Shown: piece after piece, positions 11,856 through 34,570 of the stretch
How the letters are laid out: each line of letters starts with the position of its first letter
How positions within the stretch are numbered: the first letter of the stretch is position 1
Origin: Thamnaconus septentrionalis
Taxonomy: Eukaryota > Chordata > Actinopteri > Tetraodontiformes > Monacanthidae
Direction of reading: 5' to 3'
Assembly: GCA_009823395.1 (NCBI GenBank)
Contig: CM020520.1
Coordinates: forward strand, 3,138,501-3,202,500
DNA length: 64,000 nucleotides
Made by a program: the position numbers and the translations under genes
The notes under the pieces: model-generated
Told to the model about the DNA's origin: nothing
The model's database searches: none
Seen by the model: the letters and a program-made list of their open reading frames with translations, nothing else

Positions 11856-11925
11856 GGATTTGAACCAGCAACCGTGGCATGGAGAGGCCATGGTTCCCTC
11901 TGAGCTGTCCTTCAGGTGCTCACCA
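11856..11925 (-). repeat. tRNA-derived (SINE-like) remnant, copy 1
   Basis: On the minus strand a D-arm-like GCTCAGAGGG is followed about 35 nt later by GGTTGCTGGTTCAAATCC, which contains a good Pol III B box. No aminoacyl stem pairs across it, so it is a tRNA-derived repeat head rather than a tRNA gene. It lies inside the tandemly duplicated unit and recurs in copy 2. Confidence 0.5.
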
Positions 11926-12677
11926 CAGTGAGGGAGTCACTGCAGAGAAAGGTGTGGACGTGTTGTCTTCAATGTTTTTCCTCCTGATGTGATGATGGGC
12001 ACATCAGCCAGAGGGCGCTCTCCTCCCCGTGTTGTGAGTTTACCGTCCAATGAATGCCAGTTTCCCTTTTTACTTGAGTGACTGTCTGGAGAAAAATGTG
12101 TCCTGGCCAGAATTGACTTTGACTTGTAAATGTTTATTTATATATTTTTTGAAATGTTGCTGTGCCATCCTGCAAAGCTTCTTTCTTTAGATCAACACAG
12201 TTGACCATCTTTGTGTGCATAACTTGTATTCTCCTTGTCCACCACGGGGCCCTGAAGCTTCCGCCACTGTGGCTGGACCTGCAGAACCTGACCACTGCGC
12301 TGAAGACGGCAGCGACTCAAGACTTCATCGAAACTGTCTTAAAGATGATTCATTATTCTAGGTTGTGCCTGATTTGTATTTGACCTGGACTTGGTGTTGC
12401 ATGTATTGTCATCCCCCCCCACTAGAGGATCTGGAGGTGATGATGGTCCACATCCAGAAGGTGTTGAAGCCAGGTGAGACATTGGTCTCCTCCTTGGTTC
12501 CAAACTATTCTGTTTCTTTAAATTTATTTCTTTGTCTTGTCACAGAGGCAGTGAGGCCAGAAGACAAGGCCAACATCTTGTTGGTGAGTGTCTCTTTCTT
12601 TTCGGCCATCACCGTTTCAGTTAAGTTCAGTAAAGCTGAGAAAATAAATCTTGAACAGAACTTGGTTGGGAAACGGA

Positions 12678-12745
12678 GGAGATTTGAACCAGCAACCGTG
12701 GCATGGAGAGGCCATGGTTCCCTCTGAGCTGTCCTTCAGGTGCTC
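12678..12745 (-). repeat. tRNA-derived (SINE-like) remnant, copy 2
   Basis: Second copy of the element at 11856-11925, carried along by the tandem duplication. The B box GGTTCAAATC is preserved. Near its end this copy lacks about 25 bp (ggagtcactgcag...) present in copy 1. Confidence 0.5.
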
Positions 12746-13657
12746 ACCACAGTGAGGACGTGTTGTCTTCAATGTTTTTCCTCCTGATGTGATGATGGGC
12801 ACATCAGCCAGAGGGCGCTCTCCTCCCCGTGTTGTGAGTTTACCGTCCAATGAATGCCAGGTTCCCTTTTTACTTGAGTGACTGTCTGGAGAAAAATGTG
12901 TCCTGGCCAGAATTGACTTTGACTTGTAAATTTATTTATTTTTTTTGAAATGTTGCTGTGTCATCCTGCAAAGCTTCTTTCTTTAGATCAACACAGTTGA
13001 CCATCTTTGTGTGCATAACTTGTATTCTCCTTGTCCACCAGGGGGCCCTGAAGCTTCCTCCACTGTGGCTGGACCTGCAGAACCTGACCACTGCGCTGAA
13101 GACGGCAGCGACTCAAGACTTCATCGAAACTGTCTTAAAGATGATTCATTATTCTAGGTTGTGCCTGATTTGTATTTGACCTGGACTTGGTGTTGCATGT
13201 ATTGTCTTGCCTGTTGTGTCACCACCCCCCCTAGAGGATCTGGAGGTGATGATGGTCCACATCCAGAAGGTGTTGAAGCCAGGTGAGACATTGGTCTCCT
13301 CCTTGGTTCCAAACTTTTTTTCTTTTTTTCTTTTTTTTTTAAAATTTATTTCTTTGTCTTGTCACAGAGGCAGTGAGGCCAGAAGACAAGGCCAGAGTTC
13401 CAGGAGGCTGGGCCAACATCTTGTTGGTGAGTATGTCTATCTTTTTTCTTGCACACTTTTTGAGTCTTCAAGCTGAGATTCTAACTCTGCTCTCTTCTCT
13501 CCTCATCTCCTCATCAGGTGGCACCGTTGTCTACGGTTCCAATTTAAAGTGGGGAAAGTTGTTTTTTCCCCTTTATTTTTTTTTGCCCCAAAATATGCCT
13601 GCCCCTTTGCAATGTTTTCCTCTGCTGCTTGTTTGTTCCTGACTTTATTGCTGTTGA

Positions 13658-13663
13658 AATAAA
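13658..13663 (+). terminator. Polyadenylation signal of the left-half transcription unit
   Basis: AATAAA about 140 nt after the putative last acceptor (13517) and about 110 nt after the in-frame stop. Its position fits a terminal exon. Confidence 0.5.
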
Positions 13664-13779
13664 GATTTTGAAACACATACTTCTTGTCTGTATTTTGCTT
13701 ACTTGAGTCATGAGCAGGCCCCTCAGTCCAAATGAGCTGAGAGAAAGGCCCCAAACACTTGGTTGTATTATATAGGGGG

Positions 13780-15520
13780 CCTCCAGTGTGATGAGGGAGC
13801 CCCTATTCTAAGGGTGGTTTTTATACTAAGTGTTGAAGCATGATTTTTTTTTATAAAGTACAAATTGTGTTAAAGAAAAACCTAAGTACTGGAGACTAGA
13901 ATGCTAAGTCCAAAAATCTGCTAAGTGTTGGAGAATAAAGTACATTGGTCAAAGTGATTTTTTTTTACTAAGTATTTTATCAGCAGAATTTGGACTAAGT
14001 GCTAGTTTACAAAATTAGCTAAGTAGTGGAGAGTAAAATACCAAGTACATTTGTCAGAGTGGTAATAAGGCTTTTTTTTTTACTAAGTCCAAATTCTGCT
14101 TATCAAATATTAAGTGCCATTTTACAAAATTAGCTAAGTGGTGGAGAGTAAAATACCAAGTCAAAAAGTGCTGCAAAGATTAAACGACAACAGGGGATGC
14201 ATTGAAACCTTTATTCAACTTTAACAATCCATCACAAGCACTGACAGAAGAGACTTGAGGCCAGCCGTCAGCTTGATGTGCTGCAACACTGGAAATTGAA
14301 TTCAGAGCACAACATCCAGAATGAAACAAGGAGATCAGAAATAAAATGTACTCACCTTTCAATGGCAAGGTTCCATCATTGTGGTGGCTGCAAAACCTTC
14401 AACGCAACAAAATAAGCAACTGCACTGGACATGTGTTGCCATGAAATGGAAATCTGCAGCCGTCAATGCAAACTATTACCTGAGCGACAGAGCCTGCTCC
14501 AGAAACACTTCTTCTCCGCCCGAGGTCCAGCTAGCTGGTGAAAGGCGCGTTTTAAAACGTAGAGTTGAAGAAAATGTTCATCAAGTGCGGTGACAAACCT
14601 GGTCGCTGCAAAAGTGACGTCCAAATTCCTCCGCTGTTCCAGGGAACCTTGAACATGAACTTGGCAGAAATAAAAGTGTGATGGTCAGGTTCAACTATTA
14701 CCTGAGCGACAGAGCCTGCTCCAGAAACACTTCAACTCCGGGGCCCATTGGCAAGGCACCAGGTGTCAGCAATCAGTCCGCCACGAGGTCCAGCTAGCTG
14801 CTAAATAAAGCAATTGGTGAAACATGCGTTTTAAAACGTAGAGTGGAAGAAAATGTTCATCAAGTGCACAGACACGGAGCGGTGACAAACCTGGTCGCTG
14901 CCGCTGCAAAAGCTCAACTCAGCCTACAAAATTAGCTAAGTGGTGGAGAGTAAAACACCAAGTACATTTGTCAAAGTGCTAATAAGGTTTTTTACCAAGT
15001 CAAAAAGTGCTGCAAAGATTAAACAAGAACAGCAGATGCATTGAAACCTTCTTTATTCAACTTTAACAATCCATCAAGTGGCTCCAGACATCTTTGGAGT
15101 TCCTGTGAAACATGTCAACTGATTGTGATTAGTAGAGCTCACATGACATAACGCTAACCCTAATGCCATACAAGTCTATGGGGGTCGACTTTGTCATCAG
15201 GATCCCTCAAGAAGTGCCTGCGCCAAATTTGGGCCTTCTAGCGCGTGAGGAACCCCCAACGTGCACTGGGAACAAGTCTGACTGACGGCAAACTTTTCAA
15301 AAAATTTAAACTCCAGAAAATACTCAAATAAATAAAAACGTACTCACCTTTGCACGACAAGGTTCCAATGTTGTGAGTGGGAACAAAGCACCCATGCCTG
15401 CTACAGAGTGCGGAGATACGTGGCATTATTCCTGGAGTGGCTGAAATAAACTGGGTGATGCTGAAAGTGTGAAACTCACCACAATAATGGCAGTTTTCTC
15501 AGAGCAGCCTCCCTCCGCTC
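13780..15520 (-). other. Candidate minus-strand spliced unit with internal duplication
   Basis: Read on the minus strand from the right arm inward there are splice-site-bounded segments. One lies after 'cccagtttatttcag', contains MPRISALCSRHGCFVPTHN, and ends GTGCAAAG|GTGAGT (about 15435-15350). Two copies end GTCGCTCAG|GTAATA (donors near 14700 and 14480). One ends GCCATTGAAAG|GTGAGT (donor near 14354). A terminal exon starts at 14288 after 'caatttccag'. AATAAA occurs in two homologous copies, at 15057-15052 and 14215-14210. The blocks around these signals repeat at an offset of about 835 bp, and a 'ctaagtggtggagagtaaaa' block recurs three times (13900-14165, 14930-14995). No known protein is recognised. 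Confidence 0.4.
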
Positions 15521-16570
15521 CATGTTCCGGGTTCCGCGTCAGCCACTTTTTACCGAGAGACCGTGGGCGAAGAACAAGTCGAGTCCGTTCACGCTCTTCG
15601 GACCACTACCATCTGGTGGCCAGGTTGTGTAATGACATACAGTATAGTAGTTGAGAGACAGCAAGTGAAACAGGGTTTAGCAGAATGACATGGCAAAATG
15701 TTCTTCATTTGAAATATCAGAACGTAAACCTCATTAAAATTCACTCTCAATGTTTCAACTTTGTTTCTAATTGTCGTTTGTCCGGGAGGAACATTTGTTT
15801 TGTTTTTGTTTGTTTCGCCTTTGGATGTGATTCAACACTTTGTAAATAAAGTACATTTTAATTTCTGTGCAGACATTAAAGCTCAGGCTGACACATTTAA
15901 TAAAAACGATAACATAACGATGCAAGGAAAAGGTAAACCTGGTCAACAATTAGCCAGTAAATGGGATGGTTGCACCAGTACGCTTTCGCTGGAGTATCAG
16001 GCCAGACTGTGCATTCGTTTAAGACGGAACAGTTTCTGTCAAACTGTTCAATCTTACCAGACTCCTCGAAACTCCGCCGAACTTCTGGACCCAACAGCCG
16101 CCGGCAGCCATTTTGGCTCCACGCCGAATGACAATACACCACAGTCACTGCTGCACAAAAGACACGACGCAGTCAAAAATAAATAAATAAATAAATAAAA
16201 CATCCCAGTAGTTCTCTCGTGTCTTACCTCTGTACTCTGACTCTCCATCCGGGTCGGTGGGGAGCTAGGTGGCTCTGCTACTGGCTGCCTGTTAGCCTGC
16301 TGTCAAGACAGCCAGCCAGGTGTGGAGGTAGCTCGGTGCTAGATAGCCACTTAGCTCGGTGCTAGCCAAGCAGGTAGGTAGGTAGCCAGTTGCTCGGTGC
16401 TAGTTAGCCACTTAGCTCGGTACTGGTTCTTCCGGTCCATCCTGTTGAGCGGCAAAGCAGGAAACTGAGGCGTCGCTCTGGCCCTTTGAAGGTCAGAGTG
16501 ACTCAGGAAACAGGTGCGTCTCATTCAGCTGATGAGGGTCACCTGCCGCCATTAAGTGGAAACTGCTGAG
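15521..16570 (-). repeat. Right arm of the 6 kb inverted repeat, with promoter and first-exon features
   Basis: Reverse-complement counterpart of 10546-11754. On the minus strand it has an ATG near 16441 (MDRKNQYRAKWLTSTEQL...), a donor AGAG|GTAAGA near 16224, an acceptor near 16148, then an exon with MAAGGCWVQKFGGVSRSL running into a donor CTG|GTAAGA near 16053. The copy of the first frame on this side is longer than on the left. In the second exon the right copy reads on where the left copy has a TGA. A (TAAA)n run lies at 16180-16200. The sides differ by many substitutions and indels, so the duplication is not recent. Confidence 0.65.
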
Positions 16571-16718
16571 AAGGACGCCACTATCACATTGTAGAACCCA
16601 TCGTGGCCCACTCGTCAAGAAGTTTGACTTTGGACAAGATTAGACTGAAGCAAAAAGAGCAGAAAAAAAGAAAGCATAATAATCACGACATCTTGTATTT
16701 TTTTTCTTTCAATTTCAG

Positions 16719-17085
16719 GTTCTTACCTGCTCTTCGTCCCAGAGCGAAGTTCCTCATGTCCACCACAACATTTCTCACGGCTCCTGTTATTCCATACAGA
16801 CTGGAGGTGTAATGCAGTTGTGCAGCCACAGTGTTGGAACCTCATCATAGAAGGTGATGATGTCCTTTTTTTTCTTTTTTTTCCTTAAACCTACTTGTGT
16901 TTCATGCTGGATGTTCTGCTGTGAGTTCCTTCTCCAGTATTGCAGAGCGGCCTCCCTCCACCTTCACACATTCTAAAGTCTTTGTGTCTTTCAGTGCATG
17001 TCATGCCCGGACGACTGCATCCAGTTGACAGATTGTTGTATGTTGTGTTGAAGTTTATGAAAATAAACAGAAAGGAGACTTGGGA
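16719..17085 (+). other. Two possible terminal exons of an unidentified plus-strand transcript
   Basis: A segment 16719-16806 is bounded by 'caatttcag' and GGAG|GTGTAA. A second starts at 16995 after 'tgtgtctttcag' and reaches AATAAA at 17062-17067. Joined, one frame runs through both and stops at TGA about 17050, ending CMSCPDDCIQLTDCCMLC. On the opposite strand the same first segment (16800-16727) is bounded by 'acacctccag' and GCAG|GTAAGA and is open in two frames. I cannot say which strand, if either, is real. No family recognised. Confidence 0.3.
17062..17067 (+). terminator. Plus-strand polyadenylation signal
   Basis: AATAAA that would end a plus-strand transcript just before the plppr4 3' end arriving from the other side. 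The minus-strand AATAAA lies only 61 bp further on. Confidence 0.4.
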
Positions 17086-17109
17086 CGCGCTGGCACGTCA
17101 CACGTTCAG

Positions 17110-20023
17110 TCACAGTATCAGAGAACATTTATTGATCAGTCACAACACAATAGGCTACACATGCAAAGAGCATCCATTCACAGTTCTACCCAAGCTCAGC
17201 GACTCTGGTGTCGCCTTGCAGTCTTCCATGAAAACAAATTATAGGGGGAAAGAAATGTACTATTTTCAATCAATACATTACGTTTGCATTAAGAGTTCTG
17301 TGGACATGTGTACAGTGGTAGGTTAAGGCTATAATAATAATAATAATATAATAATAATAGATATATTGTAATAATTCAGATAGTTTGGCAACCAAATTGA
17401 AACTCAAAGGTAAAGCAGCCGTCACACTTGCTATCTTATATTCTGAGATTGTCATATAAATCACACCATGACACACACTGACATAAAGAAAAACGTTTGA
17501 ATTAAAGCATAATAGGATCTTGTGATATGCACCATATAAAAGTATTCATGCACATGTTCCTTGGGTATATAATAAACCATGAACAATATAACGCAGGCTT
17601 TCAGTACAAATACTTCAAATAATATAGAAGTCACGTTCTACTCTGATGTAAAAGTCTAGCTTTGGCAACTCTTCTCACTCTTGTAAAGTACCAAATAACT
17701 GAGAGTTAGTATCAAATTTAGTTTATATATACAATGGGTAGTTATATAGCATAATGTACTCATTAATGATATGTACCATCGTGTAAACCACTGTGAATCA
17801 CAGCCATTGTAATCCCTAAAATTGACAATAAACAGTCCCAATTGTCTGTATAGTTATTCAAGAAAAAACAAACAAAAATAAAACACAAAATGAATTTAGG
17901 ACAACTTTTTAAACCACACTCAACACATTGTTAGCCTGCACTGGCCTGTGTGTAGAAGTCAATATGCTGGGTTGGATTTGGTAGAAAAATATGCTGGTTG
18001 AAAAATGGCACGGAAAGCTGGAAGAAGTTTTGCTGGATGGAGCACGTTGGCCAAAACCTCACTCGGCACCGCGTATTCAATTGGCCTCGAGTCCAATCTG
18101 CCAAAATGCTCTTCAACTTGCTGATGATATGTATGTTGAGGTAATATATCTATCTATATTTCTTTGAAACAGCGATACTCATATTCTTGTATAAAACACA
18201 TCACTTCGCTACCACAAATTAAGCCGTTGGTGCTGCTACTGTGCTGAGAGCACCGCTCGACAGAGTGAATTATTCCTTTTCAAGGTTAAACCTCAGCTGC
18301 GTCCCAGACAACAGGCTCACTTCACTGCTTGTCTCGTCTTCCGACAGCTTTTTCCAACCAAAATCGGAGGTGGCTGTCGTGTGACCTACCAAGTGTCCCA
18401 CACTGGCGCACCTGGAGATCACCCACTCTTCAGTACCTCAGTACAGAAGTCACGTCTGTTACCATTTTCAGAAAGGGGAATTCTGAAACGACTCAACTCG
18501 ATTTTTTTTGTTTCCTTGCTACTCAAAAAACATATTTTTTTATGTCTATGCACCTTTTAGAGAATTTGAATGACTCAGAGAGAAACTAGTAGCGTATCTA
18601 AAGTGCCAAAGAGTCTTTTCAAACCACTTGTGTGTCGTGACAGAACTAAACAAACAGGGATCGTAATGCGTCTCCTTACTTCGACCTCCAGGGCCCCGCT
18701 GGATAAAGTTGCAACGTCAAACAAGTCTTTGCACGGCCGCTGCAAAACTCGGCCGGCTACAACGTCCCTGACCAAAAGTCTCTTTTGTCGGAGAGCGCAC
18801 AGACGACAAAGTGGTGCCTAGCTGCAAAGTGCCGCTTCCTGACTGTAAATTGCAGGTTAAGATAAATAAATAAATAAATACATAAAAACCAAAGAAAACC
18901 AATGACCTCCCCAATCACCCTTAAATAAATCAAATAAAAATACTAGGCCACTTTGTGAATCCTGTCATTTTTTTTCCCTTTACCTTTTGGATTTGACGGC
19001 AGCAGGAAGTCTTGCACAGTTGTCAGTATTTGAGACGCTACAAAGAGAGCTTGTGACGCACGGCGGAGCAAAGTCTCTGGCCGACTCGCCCGGCCGTGGA
19101 AGTTCAGTGTGTTTGGCTCTTTGTGAGCTGTGCCCGAGCTGCTATAGCGCTATGGAGCAGTCGCATAGTTTCCCGCTGCACTCTGCCGCTCCTTGTGCTG
19201 TAGATATGAGACCGACGCGGACATCAGGACGTTCAGGGGAGGAGCTAAAGATACGGTCGGGGTTTACAGTATACAAAGGTACGGTAAACATATTTCAGTG
19301 CAAGTCACAGCATATCTGACTTCATAGCTAGAGAAGGAATGCTAAGCACACTTATGGTTCAAAAACGGTACTTTTGTTGACTATGTGATATCTGTACAGT
19401 TAAGAGACAAAATACAAAACATACCTCTAACCCTCTGTTTGTTGTTTTTTTTTTTTCCTTTTTAAAACTCTTTGTAAAATAAATCATCATATATCTATTC
19501 AAATTATATTTATATATATATTTATATCATAATGTATAGTGAAGAGTATTTTGTGGCGTAGCACCCTTTTTCTCGACGTACACAGTTTTTTAGAGTGCAA
19601 GGAAGTAAACGCTGGCTTTCGCAGCCGTGACGCGATTATTTTTGCTGCAACTTGCAGGTTTCTGCTACACTTTCAACGTTTGGTCTGGGAACCTTTTCAA
19701 ACACTGTTTTGTTTGTTTCCTTTTGTTTCTTTGACGATGTGAAACTGTTTTCCTTTTTTTTTTTTTTTTTTTTTAGAAAAGGGTTCCCCACTCATCAGGT
19801 TCCCCCCTCGCAGTGAGCACAAAGTACACAGTGATTATTCCTACAACACTTGAGAGGTTGTGATTTAGTGTGAACACACCAAAAAAAAAAAAAAATCTCC
19901 CTCATGATATTTACACAATGAGATGCTTCTCTCACACGTTGTGAGCCTCTGGGTTTTTTCTTCTTGTGAAAATCTGTGTATTTGAAGCTACATCTTGCCA
20001 AAGGTTCCCAGCGGCCGGCGCCG
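17110..20023 (-). other. plppr4: Probable plppr4 3' untranslated region
   Basis: About 2.9 kb of AT-rich sequence downstream of the plppr4 stop, without coding exons or obvious repeats except T, A and TA runs. Long 3'UTRs are usual for this neuronal family. The extent is inferred from the AATAAA at 17133-17128; earlier signals could be used. Confidence 0.5.
17128..17133 (-). terminator. plppr4: Likely distal polyadenylation signal of plppr4
   Basis: TTTATT on the plus strand reads AATAAA on the minus strand. It is followed on the minus strand by T/G-rich sequence, and is placed where the AT-rich plppr4 3'UTR meets the convergent signal at 17062. Confidence 0.5.
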
Positions 20024-31641
<11,618 letters not shown>

Positions 31642-32150
31642 GGTCGGGCCTCGGATCATCCCAATCGGATCCGGTGCGCGTCGACGGGAAGAATGGCTGA
31701 GCTCTCCGCGGCGTCCTGTCGGGATCAGGAGCGCTCCATGCCGCGGCGAGAAGCAGGATGCTCGGCCGGTGTAGCAGCAGCGGCAGCAGCAGCGGCAGCA
31801 GCAGCGGCAGCCTCCACCGCGGCCCCTCCAGCCCTCCTCTCCTCTCGCCTCGGCTCGGTTCCGCGCCTCCCTCGGAGATGTCTCTCGGTAGCGAAGGGAG
31901 CCACACCGTCGGATGGAGCGGGAGCCCTGGAGGAGGAGGAGGAGGAGGAGGAGGCGGTGGATTGTGAGTGAGGAGGGGCGCAGGCGCAGTGTGGCCACGC
32001 AGGCGGATGACAGCGACGCGCGGCTCTCAAGCGAGCGGCGACAATGTGGATCTCATTATTATTCCTCTTCCTGTCAGGGAGCCGCTCTTCGACGGAGGGG
32101 AGCGCGTCGAGTTCATCAGAGGAGTGAAAGATAAATAAAAAATTACATAA
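31642..32150 (-). promoter_or_regulatory. plppr4: CpG-rich promoter and 5' leader of plppr4
   Basis: GC- and CpG-rich sequence directly upstream of the plppr4 start, with CAG/CGG-type triplets. It is closed by a (GA)n run at 32155-32205, a motif often found near teleost promoters. The start site cannot be placed exactly. Confidence 0.55.
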
Positions 32151-32151
32151 A

Positions 32152-32154
<3 letters not shown>

Positions 32155-32205
<51 letters not shown>
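32155..32205. repeat. (GA)n microsatellite
   Basis: About 25 GA units at the upstream edge of the plppr4 CpG-rich region. Confidence 0.95.
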
Positions 32206-32207
<2 letters not shown>

Positions 32208-32910
32208 TTGAAAAAAGGACGTTGGCGCGCTCGTCAATAAGCAGACGTTGTTGTTGCTTTAGCAGCTGGCTTTATTATCGCTTCCTTCACTCGAACGGAG
32301 GCCTTTCCTCCACCAAGCCCTCAGCCAGAACCGGAGACTCTCTGAGTGTCTGAATAACTCCCAAAACAACTCCAGGAACACGCACTCCCTCTTAATGGGA
32401 GCTTAACACGGACATCAATAAGCATACGTCACATCTGGTCACGTGGTTAACTAGCCTACTTTAATTCCGTACAAACCAACGTTATTATTTCCCCCACAAA
32501 TACTGCTGTCCTGGTGGGGGCGCTATGACAAATCTATTGACGTGAACCTTCAAACTTTCATTTTTTTTTTTTTTTTTTAAAAAATAAAAAATCAGAGCTT
32601 AGATAAAGTTTCAAAATATCAATAAGAGAAAGCAGCTTATATTTGTATTATATTCAGACAATTATATAGTTATATCCAATATTCTTAACCTTTTATCCAT
32701 TTAAAAAAAAAATATATATATATATATTTGAAAATGATCCACTGGCCTTTCAGGTGCAGCACATGCTTGACATGTGAACACAGTGGAGGCTTTCAGTGGT
32801 GCTGGAACCTTGAAACTGTGCCACCAGAAGGAGCTTCCTTGAATCTGAGCAACACCCTCGCTGCTGGATTTCCTTTGGAATCCCATTACAGCGCTGGTAA
32901 ATGGACACCA

Positions 32911-32946
<36 letters not shown>

Positions 32947-33549
32947 AAGACTCCTGTTACTGCAGCTGGAAGTGACACAGATAGTGGCGATGCTGCATTC
33001 AAAGTCACTTCGGCCTGCTGAACCAGAAGCGAGTGAGGAGACACATTTTCTGCTGCAAAGTTAAAACAGAGCGTGAGAAATGGGGTCGCTGTATCATTTT
33101 TGCTTGGCAGTCAGCAGCAACACGCAACACAAGACAAAGACGACAGCAGAACCGTACTAATTTCCAAACCCAGATTTTTAAAAATATATACTTGAGTGAT
33201 TCACAACATTGCCAGGATGGAGGATTTTGCAGAATATGGCAGAAAACTGAATTTCAGTGGCTGCAATAAAAACAGACACTCGTGTCCTAGATGAGGCTGT
33301 TTTAAAGCCCCCATGACTTCCGTTGATCAAGTGAGAGACAAAGACTCTATTCATTCTCACAACATGTGATGTGTGAGAGTCTCGCTCAAAAAAATGAGTT
33401 TTGTATCTAAAAATGTCATCTAATAATTATTACAAACTCAGATTTGTGTCACTCTGGCTAAAAACAAACCCTGCCGTCAACATTTTTGCAGCGAGCACTC
33501 AATGTTGCTCTCGCTACCCTCTGCACTCCTCCTTCCCCGACATCACCGA

Positions 33550-33850
33550 AAGGCATCAGTCAACTCAGCCACAGCGGACCGGCACGAGGTGCGCATGCGT
33601 GCCGGCAGCGCAACCCTTCTCATGCGCCACCGTCCAGGATCTTCTGCGTCTCGAAAACAAAAATAAAAGCCAAAAGGCGGCGCAGGGCGGCGCGAACGCG
33701 TCGCTGGAGACGCGGTGACGGCGCGCTAGCCAGCAGCTGTCGTGGCGGTTCTTGTCATAACCTGCAAGACCTGGGAGGAGGCGACGGAAACTCCGGGAGC
33801 TGTCCAAGGTAGGAGGCTCGAGGCTCCAGGCTCTGCGGGACGTCTGCGGG
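33550..33850 (+). promoter_or_regulatory. Possible orphan CpG-island promoter
   Basis: CpG-dense stretch with an NRF1-type palindrome (GTGCGCATGCGTGCC near 33588-33602) and, at its right end, a donor-like CCAAG|GTAGGA (about 33809). It lies 2 kb upstream of plppr4 on the other strand and 8 kb from plppr5, so it is unlikely to serve either start directly. Confidence 0.35.
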
Positions 33851-34124
33851 CTGCAGGTACCACACGTGTGTCACGCGCACGCTGTCCAGCAGTGGGGGCA
33901 TGCATGCTGAACCCCGGTCAGTGCAAAGAGCAGTCTGAGAATTCTGCAGCAGACTGGGTCAGTTCTCCACTTTGCAGTGTGGACGCTGCTGTGTTTTTCC
34001 TTCTGTGTCAGATTCCGAAAGTACAAGACTGAGGCAGTCACACAAATTAGAGGCCGGTAGTCGCAGAAATGTGGAAAAAACAGAAGAAGCTAACTAAATG
34101 TATCGATTCGTCTCGAGATAAGAA

Positions 34125-34215
34125 GATTATCCATCTATTTCCATAGCAGCTTCTTCTTGAACTCGGGGTCACGGGGGTCTGCTGTAGCCTCTCCCAGCTG
34201 TCACAGGCCTGCCAA
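34125..34215 (+). repeat. Fragment of the ATCC-tailed L2-like fish repeat
   Basis: Contains 'cttcttgaactcggggtc' followed by 'gtagcctctcccagctgtc', the conserved core of the repeat that is better preserved at 39410-39690. Confidence 0.6.
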
Positions 34216-34570
34216 GGCAGCTTATAACAGGATTACAATCAAGCATTTCTCCTGATATAAATGCAGCCATCAGGGCTAAAAGTGGGGCATCTGTCTCGTC
34301 CTTCTTTGATTTGCAGCAGATTATTTTTAAACTGTCCTCAAAATGTCAGCGGCACCTTCTACTGCAGAGCGTCACAGAAAACACAAACCCCATGGAGTGA
34401 TTTCCACAACTGAGAAAAAAAGTTTAGCAAGTAAAAGTTCTAGCAAGTACTAGCAAGCAATGCACGTGCATTCCCCATTTCCACTGGCAGGCTCTGGATT
34501 TCCGGAAAATTCTCACTTGTCCACCCTCACACGCTGTATTTTCCCACTTGCCTCTAATTCCTCTCTGCAG

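Larger units (their letters stand above)
11755..13680 (+). other. Candidate spliced transcription unit with a tandem exon-bearing duplication
   Basis: Two direct copies of an 0.82-0.84 kb unit (about 11755-12583 and 12584-13426), each ending ATCTTGTTG|GTGAGT. Each copy has an acceptor-bounded segment starting after a 'ttgtccaccag'-type site (near 12243 and 13040). It is followed by a short exon from AGGATCTGGAGG to AAGCCAG|GTGAGA, then an exon from 'cacag|AGGCAGTGAGG' to the final GTGAGT donor (12546-12583 in copy 1; 13368-13426 in copy 2, 21 nt longer). A last exon follows 'tcatcag' at 13518, with AATAAA at 13658. Across the last three exons one frame stays open (DLEVMMVHIQKVLKP, then EAVRPEDKARVPGGW..., then a stop), but a second frame is also open. 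I do not recognise the product. It could be a lineage-specific gene, a non-coding RNA or a captured gene fragment. Confidence 0.45.

Noticed and set aside
11856..11925. Functional tRNA gene on the minus strand
   Set aside because: The D arm and B box are recognisable, but the acceptor stem does not pair and there is no T-run terminator in place. The duplicated context fits a SINE-like remnant.
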